From Combretum micranthum (lineage: Eukaryota; Streptophyta; Magnoliopsida; Myrtales; Combretaceae), in NCBI GenBank assembly GCA_024138025.1, contig JAMXBD010002837.1:1-64000 (forward strand): a stretch of DNA of 64,000 bases, given 5' to 3'. Shown here one piece after another: positions 1 to 13,648 of the stretch (positions within the stretch are counted from its first letter, which is position 1; each line of letters opens with the position of its first letter). The position numbers and the translations under genes were made by a program. Below the pieces are notes generated by a model. That model made no database searches, was not told the DNA's origin, and saw only the letters and a list, made by a program, of their open reading frames with translations.

Positions 1-230
1 AACTTTGCAATTTCGGATCCCATAGTTAATCCGAGTCCGAAATTCATCGTCAAAACAAAAAGGTCACCCCGTTTCTTCCCCATTTCTCGTTCGGGAAAGG
101 AAGGGGCGATTTCCGTACCAGCGGGCCCTCGGAGATAGTTCCGGATCTGGAGCAGCGAACACGTCCTCTCGCCGGTGCCCCATCTCGGACGCGGGGCCCG
201 CAGATCGGCGGACGCGAGTTGGAAGAGGTC

Positions 231-348
231 GGCGTGCAGCACGAGGACTTTCAGGAGGTCACCCGTCCAGAACTGCTCTCGCCCAAGCACGCTCAACTCT
301 GGAGTCCCGGTGGGATCTGGTGCGGTTGGAGCCGGTATGATCGAACCT
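231..348 (-). pseudogene. Diverged 5S-like copy P0
   Basis: Read on the minus strand this is a roughly 118-nt 5S-like sequence. The 3' two thirds, including the A-box, intermediate element and C-box region, are close to plant 5S rRNA. The 5' third differs at many positions, as in the other P copies. It has a small deletion relative to P1-P6. There is no run of four or more T after its 3' end, so a normal Pol III stop is missing. Whether it is transcribed cannot be told from sequence. Confidence 0.8.
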
Positions 349-474
349 GTCAATCGGAAAACATCGTGCGCTGAAAGGGTCGAGCGGGCTTCGGGAGACG
401 GGGCAAGCGCGGCAGCTGGCCCCGGTTTGGACGCCGGGCAAAAGATCGACGGAAGCGGATTGAAAAATGGAGGG

Positions 475-505
475 GGGGTGCACCGAGACTTCCCAGGAGG
501 TCAAC
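475..505 (-). pseudogene. 5S rRNA gene C0, 3' end fragment (interrupted by B1)
   Basis: These bases are the 3' end of a canonical 5S gene (minus strand), with a 3-bp loss near the end. The gene is cut at 505 by the start of LTR B1. The other part of the same gene lies at 24050-24139, and the 5-bp duplication tcaac (501-505 and 24050-24054) joins them. The interruption falls in the C-box part of the internal promoter. Confidence 0.9.
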
Positions 506-1349
506 TGTCACGCCCGAAGGTACCCGAACGTGACAGTCCGTCGTACACAATATTAAAGACAAAGAATGACCACTCAGTCATGCGAAGGCTTCCATACTAT
601 GTACAAGGCGTCTAACACATAAAGGAGACACATCGGAATGATACATTTTATGTTTAATACAATTGAGTAACAATGTGAAAGAAATAAAATCCATATACAT
701 TTCGATACAAACCACTATACTTCAAAATACAAATCATTCAACTACAATTACTTCATCCACAGACTTCCTTACATAACTATTACAAGACAAATCATAAAAT
801 TAGTTGATAACTTCAACATCCTATTTCTTGCCGGAATCCCGAACCAGTCTCGGTCTTTCAACCATCTCGGTCCCCACTTTGCATTCTTGTGATAACCTGT
901 TCATTTAAAACAACTATTGGGGTATAAGCTACACTAGCTTAGGAGAATTCTCTTAGTTCGTACCATAACAAACAAGTTAAAATCAGTCATATGCTATGCA
1001 TGAACAAACATGTGAGCAAGCAATTTTGCATGGGCATCCGGAACCCATACACAGAACGGATTTACGCCCTCCGTATCTTGGGTTAGGAATGGTATTGAGT
1101 CTATACGACCGCATCTAGTCCCCAAGCCCTCGGCTCATAGCACTCGCCTCGGCTAGGCTCACCCATGGAATGCATCCCCGATGCATCTTAGTTCCCTATG
1201 AATGAGCTCTGATCCCGGGTCTCATTATCCAAACGAGTCCTCGGACCATACCAATCGACCTACGTAGGAGTAGCATGCTACCAAATGCAATATGTCCGAT
1301 GCGATGCATGACCAATTTAATTTTTTTTTTTTTTTGCTTAGGTCAAAAA

Positions 1350-4300
1350 TGTCACGCCCCGAAGGGTACCCTAAACGTGGCAGTCCGCCGTACACAATAT
1401 TAAAGCCTAAGAATGACCACCTTAGTCACGCGAAGGCTTCCATACTAGTGTACAAGGCGTCTAACACATAAAGGAGACCAATCGGAATGATACATTTTAT
1501 GTTGATACAATTGAGTAACAATGTAAAGGTAATACAATCCACTATACTCCAATACAAACACTTACTTCAAAATACAGTTCATCAAACTTCAATTACATTC
1601 ATCCCAAGACTTCACCGCATAAAACTATTACAAGGAAACTCGTAAAGCTTAGCCAAAAACTTCAAGCATTCTTATATCTTGCCGGAATCCGAAGTTCATT
1701 CTCGACTTCAACATCTTGGTCCCCACTTAGCATTTTTGGTATAACCTGCTCATTTAAACAACTATTGGGGTATAAGATTACTAGCTTAGTGAGAATTCCC
1801 TTAATTCGTACCATAACAAACAAGTTATTAATCAATCATATGCTATGCATGAACAACACGTGAGCAAGCAATTATGTATGGGTAACCGGAACCCACACAC
1901 AGAACGGATTTACGCCTTCCGTATCTTGGGTTAGGAATGGTATTGAGTCTACACGACCGCTGCTAGTCCCCAAGCCCTGGCTCTTAGCACTCGACTCGGC
2001 TAGGCTCATCCAAGGATGGCTTCCATCCAGAGCCTTAGTACCCGAGAATGAGCTCTGGCACCGGGTCTCCGTACTTAAACGAGTCCTCGGAAAACCGATC
2101 GACTGCGTAGGAGTAGCACGCTACCAAATACAATATGTCTGATGCGATGCATGATCAATCTACTTTTTGCTTAGGTCAAGATATTTATACATTCTTTAGA
2201 GTGACCAGGCAATATCATACACATAAATAATATGAACCGTGCAGTTATCCAATCAAATCGTGGTTTCGATATGCTTTAGTATTCCTTGGCATACATTCAT
2301 CACAGTCTCTTCATAATCCCATCCCATTCAATCGATTTTTATCTTGTTCCTAAAATTCTAATGCTACTAATTACAGCACAATCAAGGTAACAAAACAAGG
2401 AGAAAACTCACTCAGCCATTGGATCACGGTCTTCTAGTATATAATCGGTGGTAGGGAATCGTTGAACTCGGGATAACCTAAAAAGAAAGAAATACTCTAA
2501 TCAGTATTTCAACTCAAACTAATCCAACGACTTCATACGAACTTATCAAATTCGTAATTCGCGTCCTAAGCGGGAATTCCAACTTAAACGGCCATAACTT
2601 GGTCATTTTAACTCGGATCTGCAAATTTTATATCAATTTCTATCTACTTCGGAAGAGCTTTCTAAATACGAGTTTTAATCAAGTTTTGAAAATATCTAAG
2701 CCTCGAAAATGAGGGATCAGATCTGTACAGCGGGTTTATCAATTCCAAAAATGCGGTTTTCATGAATGCATTTGAGATTCCTAAGTATAAAATGATATTA
2801 AATGCAATGGTAATGATTTTCCCTATCATGAATGTCATGATGTGAACTTTAATGAGTCTATGTTCTTACAACTTTTTGGATTTAAAGAATTTCAAAATAG
2901 ACTTTTCTTAGAAACCATTTTATACCAATGTTTAGTAAGTAAATTTCCTACAATTGACTACACTACATATTGCAAGGATTTTCTTTGGGAAAAACTCTAT
3001 TTGTTTAAAGAAATTTTGACCTCATATTAGTTATCCTAAGGCCTTTATTTCTTAAATAAAATTCATTTATAAACTTTTAAGTGGGTCTTCTACTAGGGGG
3101 TTTCCAAAAATCCGAATTTAGAAAACTCCGTTTTCAAGTTGATTCCTTTAGGAAAAATATATTTTATACTCAAAACTTTAGTAGTATCTATTATACCTAT
3201 ATCTAAGGACTTTATTTTTCAAGAAAATATCATTTTTGAAGTTGGAAAAATAGTTTTTCTAACCTTACATCCATTATACGAATTTGGTCTACATGACTTC
3301 TAACTCAAAACTCCTATGGACTTCATTTCTTGTTTCCAACATTTTTTAGTAGAAACTCCTTTAGACTCATGAAAAATACTACTAACATTATCTATTACTA
3401 TAGGCTTCATTTCTCTTGTAAAATATATGTTTAGAAGTTGATAAAAGTGTTTTTATCTAGGTTTACAAAGTCATCCGAATTTACACAAGTTCATATTTTG
3501 AAAAGTGTTTTCCTTTTTGACTTTATTAACTTATCTAACCATAGATCTACATACTAGGAAGGTGATTTACTAAAGACAAAAGTATAAAGACTATTAATGC
3601 ACATAAACACAAGATAATAATGGGATCTTAAATGCCTACATGAATATGAGTAGCAAAATGATAGATCTAATATTTCATATGCTCAAATGAGTTTGAAAAC
3701 ATAAAAAACTACATTTTTATAAAAGATCTTTAGTTCAAAATACTTTTTGATGGATAAACATAAAGCTTTTGCCATGAAAGCTCCTTTAAAGGTTAGATCT
3801 ATTTTGTAATGGTTCGGTATTCTTGTTTTGATATCTCATTGTCCCTACTAAGAGGATCATGGGGACACTTGGTTGAAATATCCAAGAATTACTTAGCCAT
3901 AACAAAGATCTAAAGATGGAAAGGGTAAAAGGCTTACTTACTTGAAGTAAAATAAGAGATGAAAAGAAGAAATGGAAGTTTGTGTGAGTGTGTGGGGAGC
4001 TTCGAAACCTTCGGCCAAGAGAGGAAAATGAGAGGGTTTTTGAGTGCTTTTCACTTTTCAAAAGTGGAGAAATGAAAGAATGAAGAGAGAGAGAGAAAAT
4101 ATAGTTTATATATGAAGTAGGTTTAGGTTAAAAGAAGTAAAGAATTATAAATGGGGCATGGAGGGGGCCAATTTTCACGCCGACCAAGGAGCTTGTAAGG
4201 GAAGGGAAAAGTTTGAAAATTTTGCTTTATTTGATTGATTTAACTTGATGTGTAATTGTTATGATTTGTACAAAAATTAAGGGACAAATGTGAGAAAAGT

Positions 4301-6091
4301 GAGTGATTTGAATGATGGGAAGGTTAGAGTTGTAGAGTAGCTAATAGGTAGACTAGGTAGTACTTTATGAATAGTGAGGAATAGTTGACAAGACAATTTG
4401 ATTTTCCGGTAGTAATGAAATACGAATAAAAAGGCTATAACTGTATTTTTCATAAGCCGGAAAATTATGAAAAATATTTGAAATCCTTATTTTATTTTGA
4501 TTCAAATGAGTACTCATAAGTGAATTTTTGAAATTCTATTTTCGAGGCACGCTTTTCTATAATGGGTCTCGGGATGACCCGGAATTGAAATTTTCCAAAA
4601 ATCTGATCTTTTCTTGGTTTGAAATATAATCAAGAACTATATCCAAAATTAATTTTGCTTATAAAAGTTTCTTATTTGGAAATCGAGGAAAAGCCGGAAT
4701 TTGGGTTTCTAAGTCTTTTTCACAAAGCTTGAGCTAAACTGATTTAGGGTTTCATTTTCTGGTTTTCGAAGTTTACTTGATTACTAGGAAATCCAGGGTA
4801 TAAAAAAAAAAATAATAATAATAAAATTGTGTAATGAAATGAAATGAATAGTGCAAAAGAATAATCAATTACCGGTAGGAATGAAAATACTGTAAAAAGG
4901 TTATAACTGTAACTTTTATAACCCGAAAAGAATTATATCGCTGATATATTTAGAAATCTCGTGGAATTACGAGTCTAACGGTACTAATGGTATATTTTTG
5001 ATATCTCGAGTCCCGGGACACGCTTTTCTAAGTCTATATCCGAACGGGTTCGAGATAGGTCAAAAATTTACCAATCTGATATTTGTGAACAAACTTATAT
5101 TACTACGAGCTATTCCACTTATTTAAACTACACCTCGGCCTCTAGTGTTAAGAGCGCTAGATTGCCGGACTTAAGCTATTGTATTCCGGTTAGGGTTTTC
5201 GGGTGATTTTCAGGTTTGGTCCTTTGCCAAATTGGAAACTGAGATTTTCTGTTTATACAACGTATTTAGTTTGAGAAATTTATTTTAAATTTTATTTTTA
5301 TAAGTACTTAATATCTCTTACTGCTTTTCAGAAATCCTGAATTGAATTATTATATCGGAGTAATATCGGTAATGGTTACCGGATATGATTTTCTTGAGTT
5401 TGAGTCAATTATCGATTTTTGGAATGATTTTGGGGAAATCTTGATTCTTATAATTTGCTTTGAAAAAGGATCTTCATAGTGTTTGTTTTCGAATTTATTT
5501 TCGCTTTGATTCAAGGTTTTATGAACAATTAGTCAACTTAAGGATTATTTAATTTGTTATTTTGTTTCTTGATTCTTCTTATTAAGATTACGAGATTTCA
5601 ATTTCTAACTCGTTCTATGATTCTTGGAAGTTTGATTTGATCGTTAGGGCTTTATTGTGATTTCCGTCTCTTAGGATTATTAGTCTGGTCGTTTGGGGAA
5701 TTTCCAAAGTCTATATTTTATTATTGGCAGATGAAGTTTTCTTAATCGTGCCAAAGCCTAGTTATGGAATTGGCCTTTGGTGATTTCCTGATCCTTCAAA
5801 TTGTCATGTTATGTATTAATTTGCTTTTTAGCAAATTATCACTGTGTTTCATTTTTATCCCGATTTTTATGAATTATAGATTAGGTAAGAAGTTTATCTT
5901 ACGTAAGGGTTTTTGGACTTAAGGACTTTTGTAGTCCTTATTTTATTTTTAGATTTTGTCAAGACTAATGAATTCTTACTTTCGTTTATATTTTAGGACT
6001 CGTTCAAAGTTCGGTTTTAATTTGGAGTGATTTTTAGGGTTTATTTTCAAAGTTCATCTTGGATTATTTATTGAAATTTTCGGGGCTTACA
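1350..6091 (-). mobile_element. Solo LTR B2, inserted into LTR B1
   Basis: A 4742-bp solo LTR, TGTCACGCCC at the left and GGGGCTTACA at the right on the plus strand, with its sense on minus. It sits in the A-rich sequence of B1 with a 5-bp duplication aaaaa (1345-1349, 6092-6096). The first about 830 bp of B1 and B2 are near-identical, so the element inserted into a close relative. It matches B3 and B4, which lie in the opposite orientation. A minus-strand TATA box lies near 4105-4114, followed by a CT-rich leader. It contains no gag or pol sequence. Confidence 0.92.
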
Positions 6092-6356
6092 AAAAATTTT
6101 TATACGTTCTTTAAAGTGACCAACCAATATCACACATATAACAGAAATAATATGAACGGTACAGTTATCCAATCAAATCGTGGTTTCGATATGCTTTAGT
6201 ATTCTTTGGCATACATTCATCACAGTCTCATCACATATCTCATCCCCATTCATATCGATTTTTATCTTGTTCCTATAATTCTAATGCAACTAACTACAAT
6301 CACATCAAGGTAACAAACAAGGAGAAAACTCACTCGGCCATTGGATCACCGGTCTT

Positions 6357-6401
6357 CTAGTAATAATAATCTGGTGGTAGGAAATCGTCGATCTCGGGAT
6401 C
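6357..6401 (-). other. Conserved 14-codon acidic frame in LTR B1
   Basis: The minus-strand frame DPEIDDFLPPDYYY plus TAG follows TTTTTAG|GA. The B2 copy (2434-2475) has lost one codon and reads YPEFNDSLPPIIY, so it is decayed. Confidence 0.55.
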
Positions 6402-9400
6402 TCCTAAAAAGGAAAGAAATACTCTAATAAGTATTTCATCACTTAACTAATCCAAACTATCTCATTCAAACTATCAAATTCGCAATTTCGCGTCCTAAGC
6501 GGGAATTCCAACTTAAAACGGTCATAACTTGGTCATTTTAACTCGGAATCTGCAAATTAATATATCATTTCTATCTGCTTCGAAAGATCTATCTATTTCT
6601 AATATTATTTTAAAGTTTTGAAACTTTGAAGCTTCAAAAGTTTGGATCAGATTAGGGCAGCAACAATTTCAACTTCCGAAAAGTAGTTTTGTAAATATTG
6701 TAGTGTTCCTACTATATAGATTGGCTATACATGCAATATGAATGATTTCTACATGAATGGCATGAGATGAGCTTAATGTATGCATGATCTTGATGATTTT
6801 TGCTAAAAGGAAATTTTATAACTTTTTATCTTGCAAGACCATAATAACAAACTACTTATGAAAAATTAGTTTTCTAATCTTTGATCATTTCCATTTGTTT
6901 TGGATTTATTACTTAAGAAAATATAATTATTTTTGTCAAATTGAGTCTTCATCATATATATTACTTATGACCTTCATTTCTACATAAATTCCCATTTTAC
7001 ACTTTGTAAATATGTTTTCCAATATGATTTACTCAAAAATCCGAATTTAGAAAATCCACTTTTTAAATGATTCATTTGGGGAAAACTTGTTTAAAGCATT
7101 AAAACTTAAGGCTTTACTATATCAATTACCTAAGGACTTCATTTAACACATAAAACTCGTAATTTGAGCTCAAATACTAGTGATTACTATGCATCATCTC
7201 AAATTACGAATTTGACAATTGATCACTACTCAAAATTTTTCATTTTAATTCCATTACTTGTTTAACACTTTACTCATGCCTAAACTCATTTTAACTTGTA
7301 AAAATCATTGCTTAATGATATCTACTACCTATATACTTCATTTTTCACAAAACATGAGTTTTGGAGTTGATACATGGGTTCTAAAAAATTGGTCTTGGTT
7401 GGGATCCGAATTTACAAATTCATTTTGGTTATACCTTTTGATAAAATCTATCTAAGCTCATGAAAATCCATTCCTTACATATCCTCCTAAGAGCCTTTCA
7501 TTTTTTAATAAAAACTTCATTTTTGAGTTGGAAAACATGTTTTTAAAATAGGCCTTGGCCAAAATCCGAAAATAGAATTTTTATTTTGAAAATCACATTA
7601 GATTCTTGTAAAAAGAAGTCTTGATGATATTCATATACTAAGCCTTCATTTTCTTAAGAAAAAATTATACTTTGACACTTGGAAAGTGGTTTTTAAATAT
7701 TGGTCTTGCCAAAATACGAATTTCACAAATTTTGTTCAAGTTCAAATCTAAGATCTTCACATAATATGAACATGCACCTAGATGAAACCCATGAAAACAA
7801 ACTTTAAGCTCATAGATCTAAACTTTGCTCATCAAAATTACTCATTTATGTTATCTATATCCTAAGCCCTTCATTTTAAATGAAAAATACACATTTTGAA
7901 GTTGAAAAACCACTCTTCTAACTATGGTTCCATTTTCATCCGAATTTTCGAAATTGATTTTTGTTGAAAACAAAATAGATCTTGGGTTTCCTACAACTTT
8001 CCCACCATCATCAAGCTATAGCAAGTTGTTCATGAACATAAACAAAGATCTAATGCATCTATGAACTCAAAACTTTAGATCTAGTTTTCTAAACTAGTTT
8101 TACATGCATGAATCACTAAGATAGACATGTGGATGCTAGATCTATGCATAAATAATAAGGAATAACAAAAATAACAACTTAAATACAAGATCTATGGCAT
8201 AAACAAAAATCAAAGCTATAAAAAGTTAGATCTACAATATATATCAACTTTAAACAAGAAAATAATTGAAATAGAGGATGATAAAAGTAGAGAAAAGGAG
8301 AGTTTCATTTTTGGCATCATCATCCTAAGCTTTTAAGCTTATGGAAGGTCATTTGATGCATGAAACCTTCATTACATTTTACCTATATCACCTATAGAGC
8401 TTTGGGAAGAAGATTTGCTTAGAAATCTTTAGGAGTGAAGTGTGGAAGCTCAAGAATGGAATGGGGGCAGCTTGTTGTTCTTGAAAGAACAAGAGAGAAA
8501 GAAGAAAGAAAGAGAGGAAAAATGAGAGAGAAAGACTAAAGAATGAAAGAGGGAAAGTGAGAAATGAAGGAGTGAGAGAAAATGAGTGTTTTAATTGAAT
8601 AAATGAGAGAAAAAAAAAATAAAACAAGGGCAGCCAATGAAGCCCCATGCTGCACGTAAATGTTGAGAGAGGAGAGAGAGTGAATTTGTTGAAATTTGAC
8701 TCAAAATTGAATTGTGTAATTAATGTGTAATGTAACTTTTTGAAGAAGGATTGAAATATAATTAATTTTGGTCAAAATAGGAGTAAATGAAGGACAATGG
8801 CTGTCACCCCAGAGGGTACCCTAAACATGGTAGTCCGCCGCATATAATATTAAAGCTAATGAATGACAAACCCTAGTCATGCAGGAGCTTCGATATCATA
8901 AGCAAGGCGTGCTTCCAAGATAGTAGGAGACTTATAGGGGTGTTACGTTTAAATAGATAGCAAAAACAAGCATAACTTAAATAGATAATCATAAGATCTT
9001 CATTCCATAATAAGTTCATACATCATCTTAGGGGCATTCCCCCGTCTTGAAGTCTTTAATCAACAATACTATTATCAAAATAAGCATATCTACTATATAA
9101 GTCTACTATAGAGATTTTTCTAGAAGTCTATGTTCAAAACTAAAAATACATAAACTTCCTCCAAAAACTCCTAGTAGCTTACACTCGTACCTAGCATATG
9201 GGGCTCCTCGGGGCCAACCATAGGTAATCATACTGTAATAGAAAACTATAAGGGTATAAGCATGACTAGCTTAGTGAGATAATTTCAACTATAAAACATT
9301 TCTGAAAATCAACCAAGTATTTAATCAAAGCATATGAAAATGCACCGATCATATGAATAAGCAAGATACACATGATCAACTGGAAATCAAGTGTAGCATG

Positions 9401-9872
9401 GATTTAACGCCCTCCATGACAAGGGTTGGGAGGTTATAGGCCCATATGACCATCATTATCTGCAGATTTACCGGCTCCTGCTTGCCCTGTAGACTTTCCG
9501 GCTCCTACTAGCCACCATGTAGACTTACCAGCTCCTACCAGCCACCACTACCCTTTCCTCGTTTCCCCACACGAAGAAAAGTAGTGAACAATGCGACTTA
9601 TGTATATGATATGCATGAATAAATTTCAATTAAACATTTAACCATATAAGTTGAATTTCATATTAAAGGCGATCATCCATAATTTCATCATCTCAATACA
9701 CAAATCACACTTTATTTAACATATCGCCTTTCGATATACTTAACTTTCATTCAACAATTATTTCATGACGATTGTTCATTTATCTTTTCCTAATTTTCTA
9801 GTGCTACTAATTACAAGCACAATCAAGGAAATGAACTTAGGAAAAGAATTAACTCACTCCATATTGGTGGGT

Positions 9873-9917
9873 CTAATCAAAGTAGTCCTCCGGATAGACG
9901 ATCTCGGGTCCTTCGTC
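9873..9917 (-). other. Conserved 14-codon acidic frame in LTR C
   Basis: The minus-strand frame DEGPEIVYPEDYFD plus TAG follows GTTTAG|GT. It is the same length and position as in the other families. The sequence is diverged but is still acidic, with PE and an aromatic end. Confidence 0.5.
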
Positions 9918-11745
9918 ACCTAAACAAGATGAAATACCCAAAATGAGCCTTTCATAAGACTTCTATTCTTGAAGATTATAAAATTCTCTTAAAATCGCGG
10001 TAAAAATCGTATAGAAGGAAATTCCAATTTAAAATGGCCATAACTTGCTTATTTTAACTCGGAATTTCGCGTATAATATACCGTTTTCTACCTACTCGAA
10101 AAGATCTATGCATTTCTAAGCTTATTTTCATATAACTAGATCGTTTGGGTTCCGAAAAGATAGCGACCAGATTTGCCACGAATTTGCAAAAACTTGTTTT
10201 CCTTCTTGTAAGCAAAGCTCATTTGAAAAGATAAATATTTCAAGTATTTTGTAAGCTTTTGAAAGGTATATATATATATGTAATGACTCATGACAAATGT
10301 ATGAAGTAAATGAAGTTGTCTCAACTTATAAAAAGTAAGGTTTTAAAAGACTTGAACTTGAGATCTTATTGGAATACTCATTTTACTTTTGAAAGGATTT
10401 TTGAGATGAAAATTTCTAAAATTAATTTCTTGTAGTTACTTTAAATTCTTAAGGAGTAGTTTCATTTTCTAAACAACTTTTAAAATGATACTTTTGTTAC
10501 TTTATAATGGTTTTAAAAGAATTTCTAATTCTGCTCATGAAATCTTTTGTTTATTTGAGAAAAATCCTTTCCAAGCATGTTCTTGAGTTTCTAAGAAATC
10601 TATTTCCTACATTTATATAAAATGAACCCTTAGTTTAAGAAAACACTTCTTTATTAAATTTTTGTTGAGACAAAAACATTATGTTCATGCATGAATATGA
10701 ATCATAAACTATGAAAATATGAAAAGAACATAATAACTTAAAAGAATAAGCATATAAAGAAATAAATCAAGTATTGAGACCTTAGCTTCATCAAGGTACC
10801 CCGGGACTAAGAAAAGACTAGTCCCAAAAAGAAAGAAAATGTTTTGACTTGATGAGGACAAGTCTAAGACTAGAATGACTAGTCTTAAAAAATCAACTTG
10901 AAATTAAATAAATTGCATTGAAATAAATAAATTGCATGAAAGGTAAATTAATTGCAAGACTATGAGCTTATATGCTCTAAATAGTATATAGTTATATAGA
11001 TATGTTAGATAGTAAGAAACATAAATGAACATAAAGAAATTGTGATCATGAACAAAAACAAAGTATGAACCTATTGTTGCTTTCTTAACCTTCATGGTTT
11101 TAGAAAACACACATTAAGTTCATACTAAGTAGATAAACATGAAAACTGAAATAGCCATGAATTCCTAATTTTAATTTTATGAGTGAGTTAGTAAAATTTT
11201 GTATATATATATATGTTGATAGTGAATTTAATTTTGATGAATTATATGTTATATGACTGTGTTGGATTAATTAGATATGTTAGATTAATTATATGTTTAT
11301 TTTATAAAATATTAATATGTCTTAGGATGAGTTTTGAATGTTTAGAATGAATAAATGCATGTTGAAATGTGTTTAGAGTAGCAGAAAATAGAGAACAAAA
11401 CAAAGTCATTAAGCCTTCTTGATTAGCTTAAGCCAAAGTCATTAATTAACCTTAAAACAAAACCATTAAAGTCTCATTAAAGCTCTTTTAATCTCCAAAT
11501 GCCACCTGCCCTCTCTCTTTATGCCTTAAAGCCTAAAAGATAAACATAACCTTATTTATCAAAAAAAAAAAAAAAAAAAATCGTCCAAAATCTGCCCTCA
11601 TTCACAAACACTCCCAAATTTGCCCTAACACCCTCTTCTTCTTCTCAAAAAGCCTCCCAAGGTGATCCTAGGTTAGAGAAGTAAATTTCTACATCAACCA
11701 TCACCAAAAGGTTGCTTTAGAGCCCTTAAACCGAGCAAAGAACTC

Positions 11746-11757
11746 CAAGAGGTAAGT
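11746..11757 (+). promoter_or_regulatory. Splice-donor-like site in LTR A leader
   Basis: AAGAG|GTAAGTTG, with the cut after 11751, is close to the plant 5' splice consensus. It ends a leader without any ATG. The copy in the 3' LTR is near 19624-19635. It pairs with the acceptor at 13568, giving a putative 1817-nt intron inside the LTR. This is inference from motif only. Confidence 0.5.
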
Positions 11758-13570
11758 TGTAATATGTTTTCTTTTCTATGTGTATATATGTGTTTTGATG
11801 AGTTGTTGCTTAATTTTGAAATTCTTGTAGCATGGTTGATATATGAAGTGCAATAGGATTAAATATGTTAGTTTAACTTGCTTAGAGTGGGGTTTGAGGA
11901 GTTGGTGATGGCTGATGGTTGTTTGATTGAGTGAAGTTGGGATTTGTGGATTTTTGGTGAAGTAATTGTTGGATGATGGATAGAATGGATTGATAGATGT
12001 TTTGAGATGTTGATTGATTGATAGAAGTGATAAATGAACTTATAATAAGCTTGGAAAGATTTGGAATGAGTTGAAGAAGTGTAAAAACATGTTTTGTAAA
12101 AGGAAAAAACAGGGGAAAAGTTTTGGAAAATTTTCGCTGCTGTCAACGCCTGCAAATTTGCCGGTGTACTTTGCCGGTGTAGGATTTACGCCGGCTTTGA
12201 AGTCTATGCTGCCGGTGTTGAAATAACTTTTCATGACCAGAATCGGGTTCCTTAACGCTGGCAAATTTTGCATTCAACGCCGGGCGTTGGAACCGGCGTA
12301 GAACCCTGCAGCTCAAACATGTTTTCGTATATCAGCCGTAACTTTTTCATCCGATCTCCGATTGAGATGATTCAAGTTGCGTTGGAAAGATAAGAAGAGA
12401 TCTACAACTTTCATGTTTTAAATTTTTACAAATTCGAAACGTATCAGTGCTTAAATTTTACATCTTTCCAACTGATACATTTTCTAAATAAAGTTAAAAA
12501 CTTGTTTTTGATTGATTTATAGGTATTTGCTTTACCAAATGGATATATTTGATCTAAAATGAGATAGATATATGATAATTGATGTATTATGATGATTAAA
12601 TGATATAATTTAACATGATTTAAATATATTTATAGATTTAACGAATTAATGAATTTTCATGAGAGTTAAGCTAAAACTAGTTATGTTATATATATGATTT
12701 CCTTTACTTATTTTAAAAATCTTGTGATGATTTATTTGAATTTCTTTGGATGATAATGTATGAGATTGGTTGATATTGAGCTTGAACTAAGTGTAAAATT
12801 GTAATAATTCTGTTGAACAGTATTTGATTCTCGCTCGGCCGTCCCTACTAACTCCCGAGCTAATACAGGTACGCAGTAACTGCTTGTCTCTGTTAGGATA
12901 GGCATTTATAAAACTTAAATATATAAAGAAAACTTAAAATGTGATTGTTGCTTGTGTTTTATGCCGTTAAAATCCAATTCCTACGCCAGGTCATGTATGA
13001 ACCTAACGGCGACCCCTCATAGTTTGATGAGTTTGGGATGGAAGTTGGTATCTGGTTCGGGGAGCGGCACCTTGCTCGGTTTGAGCACGGTAGATCTAGG
13101 CGCTTAGGCCACTCCTGTCATTTGAGATGACTTTCATTAAGTGGTACGGCGGGTAGTCGACGGGGGGTATAGATCGGTGAAAATTTATTTAAACTTGGTA
13201 GGAAGTACCATAGTTTAGTTCAAACGTTTATGAGAACGGGTGAACTATATTTTATGATACGGACTGAGTATAAATAGAGCTAAGTAACGGCTATTAACCC
13301 TGGAGGAAGCTACTTTCTTTTGACTTAACGATATCTAGGATGGTATGAGTACCCGAACAACTATATCAACCCCCTGAGCGTAGTGTTACTCAGGTCCCCT
13401 CGCTATCCCTGTTGTCCGGAGTTTGAATACTCCGTGTTGTTTTATTAATTAAAGCTTAAAGAATAATTGAATGGATGTTGCATCTTGCATTTAGACTAAG
13501 CTTGTGTTATCTCGCCTTTGTTTCGTTACTGTGTACTGGGCCTCTGGCTCACTCTTTTAACATTTCAGGT

Positions 13571-13648
13571 GATGACCTGGACGAGTCCTATGCGAGCATG
13601 GGTTATGGCTCCGATTTTGAGGACTTCTTGGAGGAATATGAGGACTAG
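13571..13648 (+). other. Acidic 25-codon frame after acceptor-like site, 5' LTR of A
   Basis: The acceptor-like CATTTCAG|GT ends at 13568. The frame begins DDLDESYASM and ends FEDFLEEYED, then TAG. It is strongly acidic and has no upstream in-frame ATG in the putative leader exon. The copy in the 3' LTR (21460-21537) differs by one Ala-to-Val change. It sits at the same place, after an acceptor-like AG, as the 14-codon frames of LTR families B-F. Translation is unproven. Confidence 0.45.

Larger units (their letters stand above)
1..505 (-). repeat. 5S rDNA array, segment 1 (spacer, 5S-like copy, broken 5S gene)
   Basis: GC-rich 5S unit. Bases 1-230 are the same spacer seen at 28310-28545 and 29545-29764. 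They are followed by the diverged 5S-like copy (231-348), a 126-bp spacer, and the first 31 bp of a canonical 5S gene cut at 505 by retroelement B1. The reading direction of the 5S genes is leftwards. The array resumes at 24050 on the far side of the nested insertion. Long open frames in this segment are chance frames of GC-rich spacer. Confidence 0.9.

Noticed and set aside
1..505. 5S sequences as part of a Cassandra-type TRIM element, which carries 5S in its LTR
   Set aside because: The 5S copies sit in about 1.24-kb tandem units with genuine spacer, and the retroelements interrupt them with target duplications. They are not inside LTRs.
11868..12273. Reverse-strand frames of 77-135 codons in both LTRs of A (also 19744-20151)
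   Set aside because: They are antisense to the LTR, run through low-complexity Ser/Thr/Ile-rich translation, and their frame differs between the two LTR copies because of indels. No support as genes.
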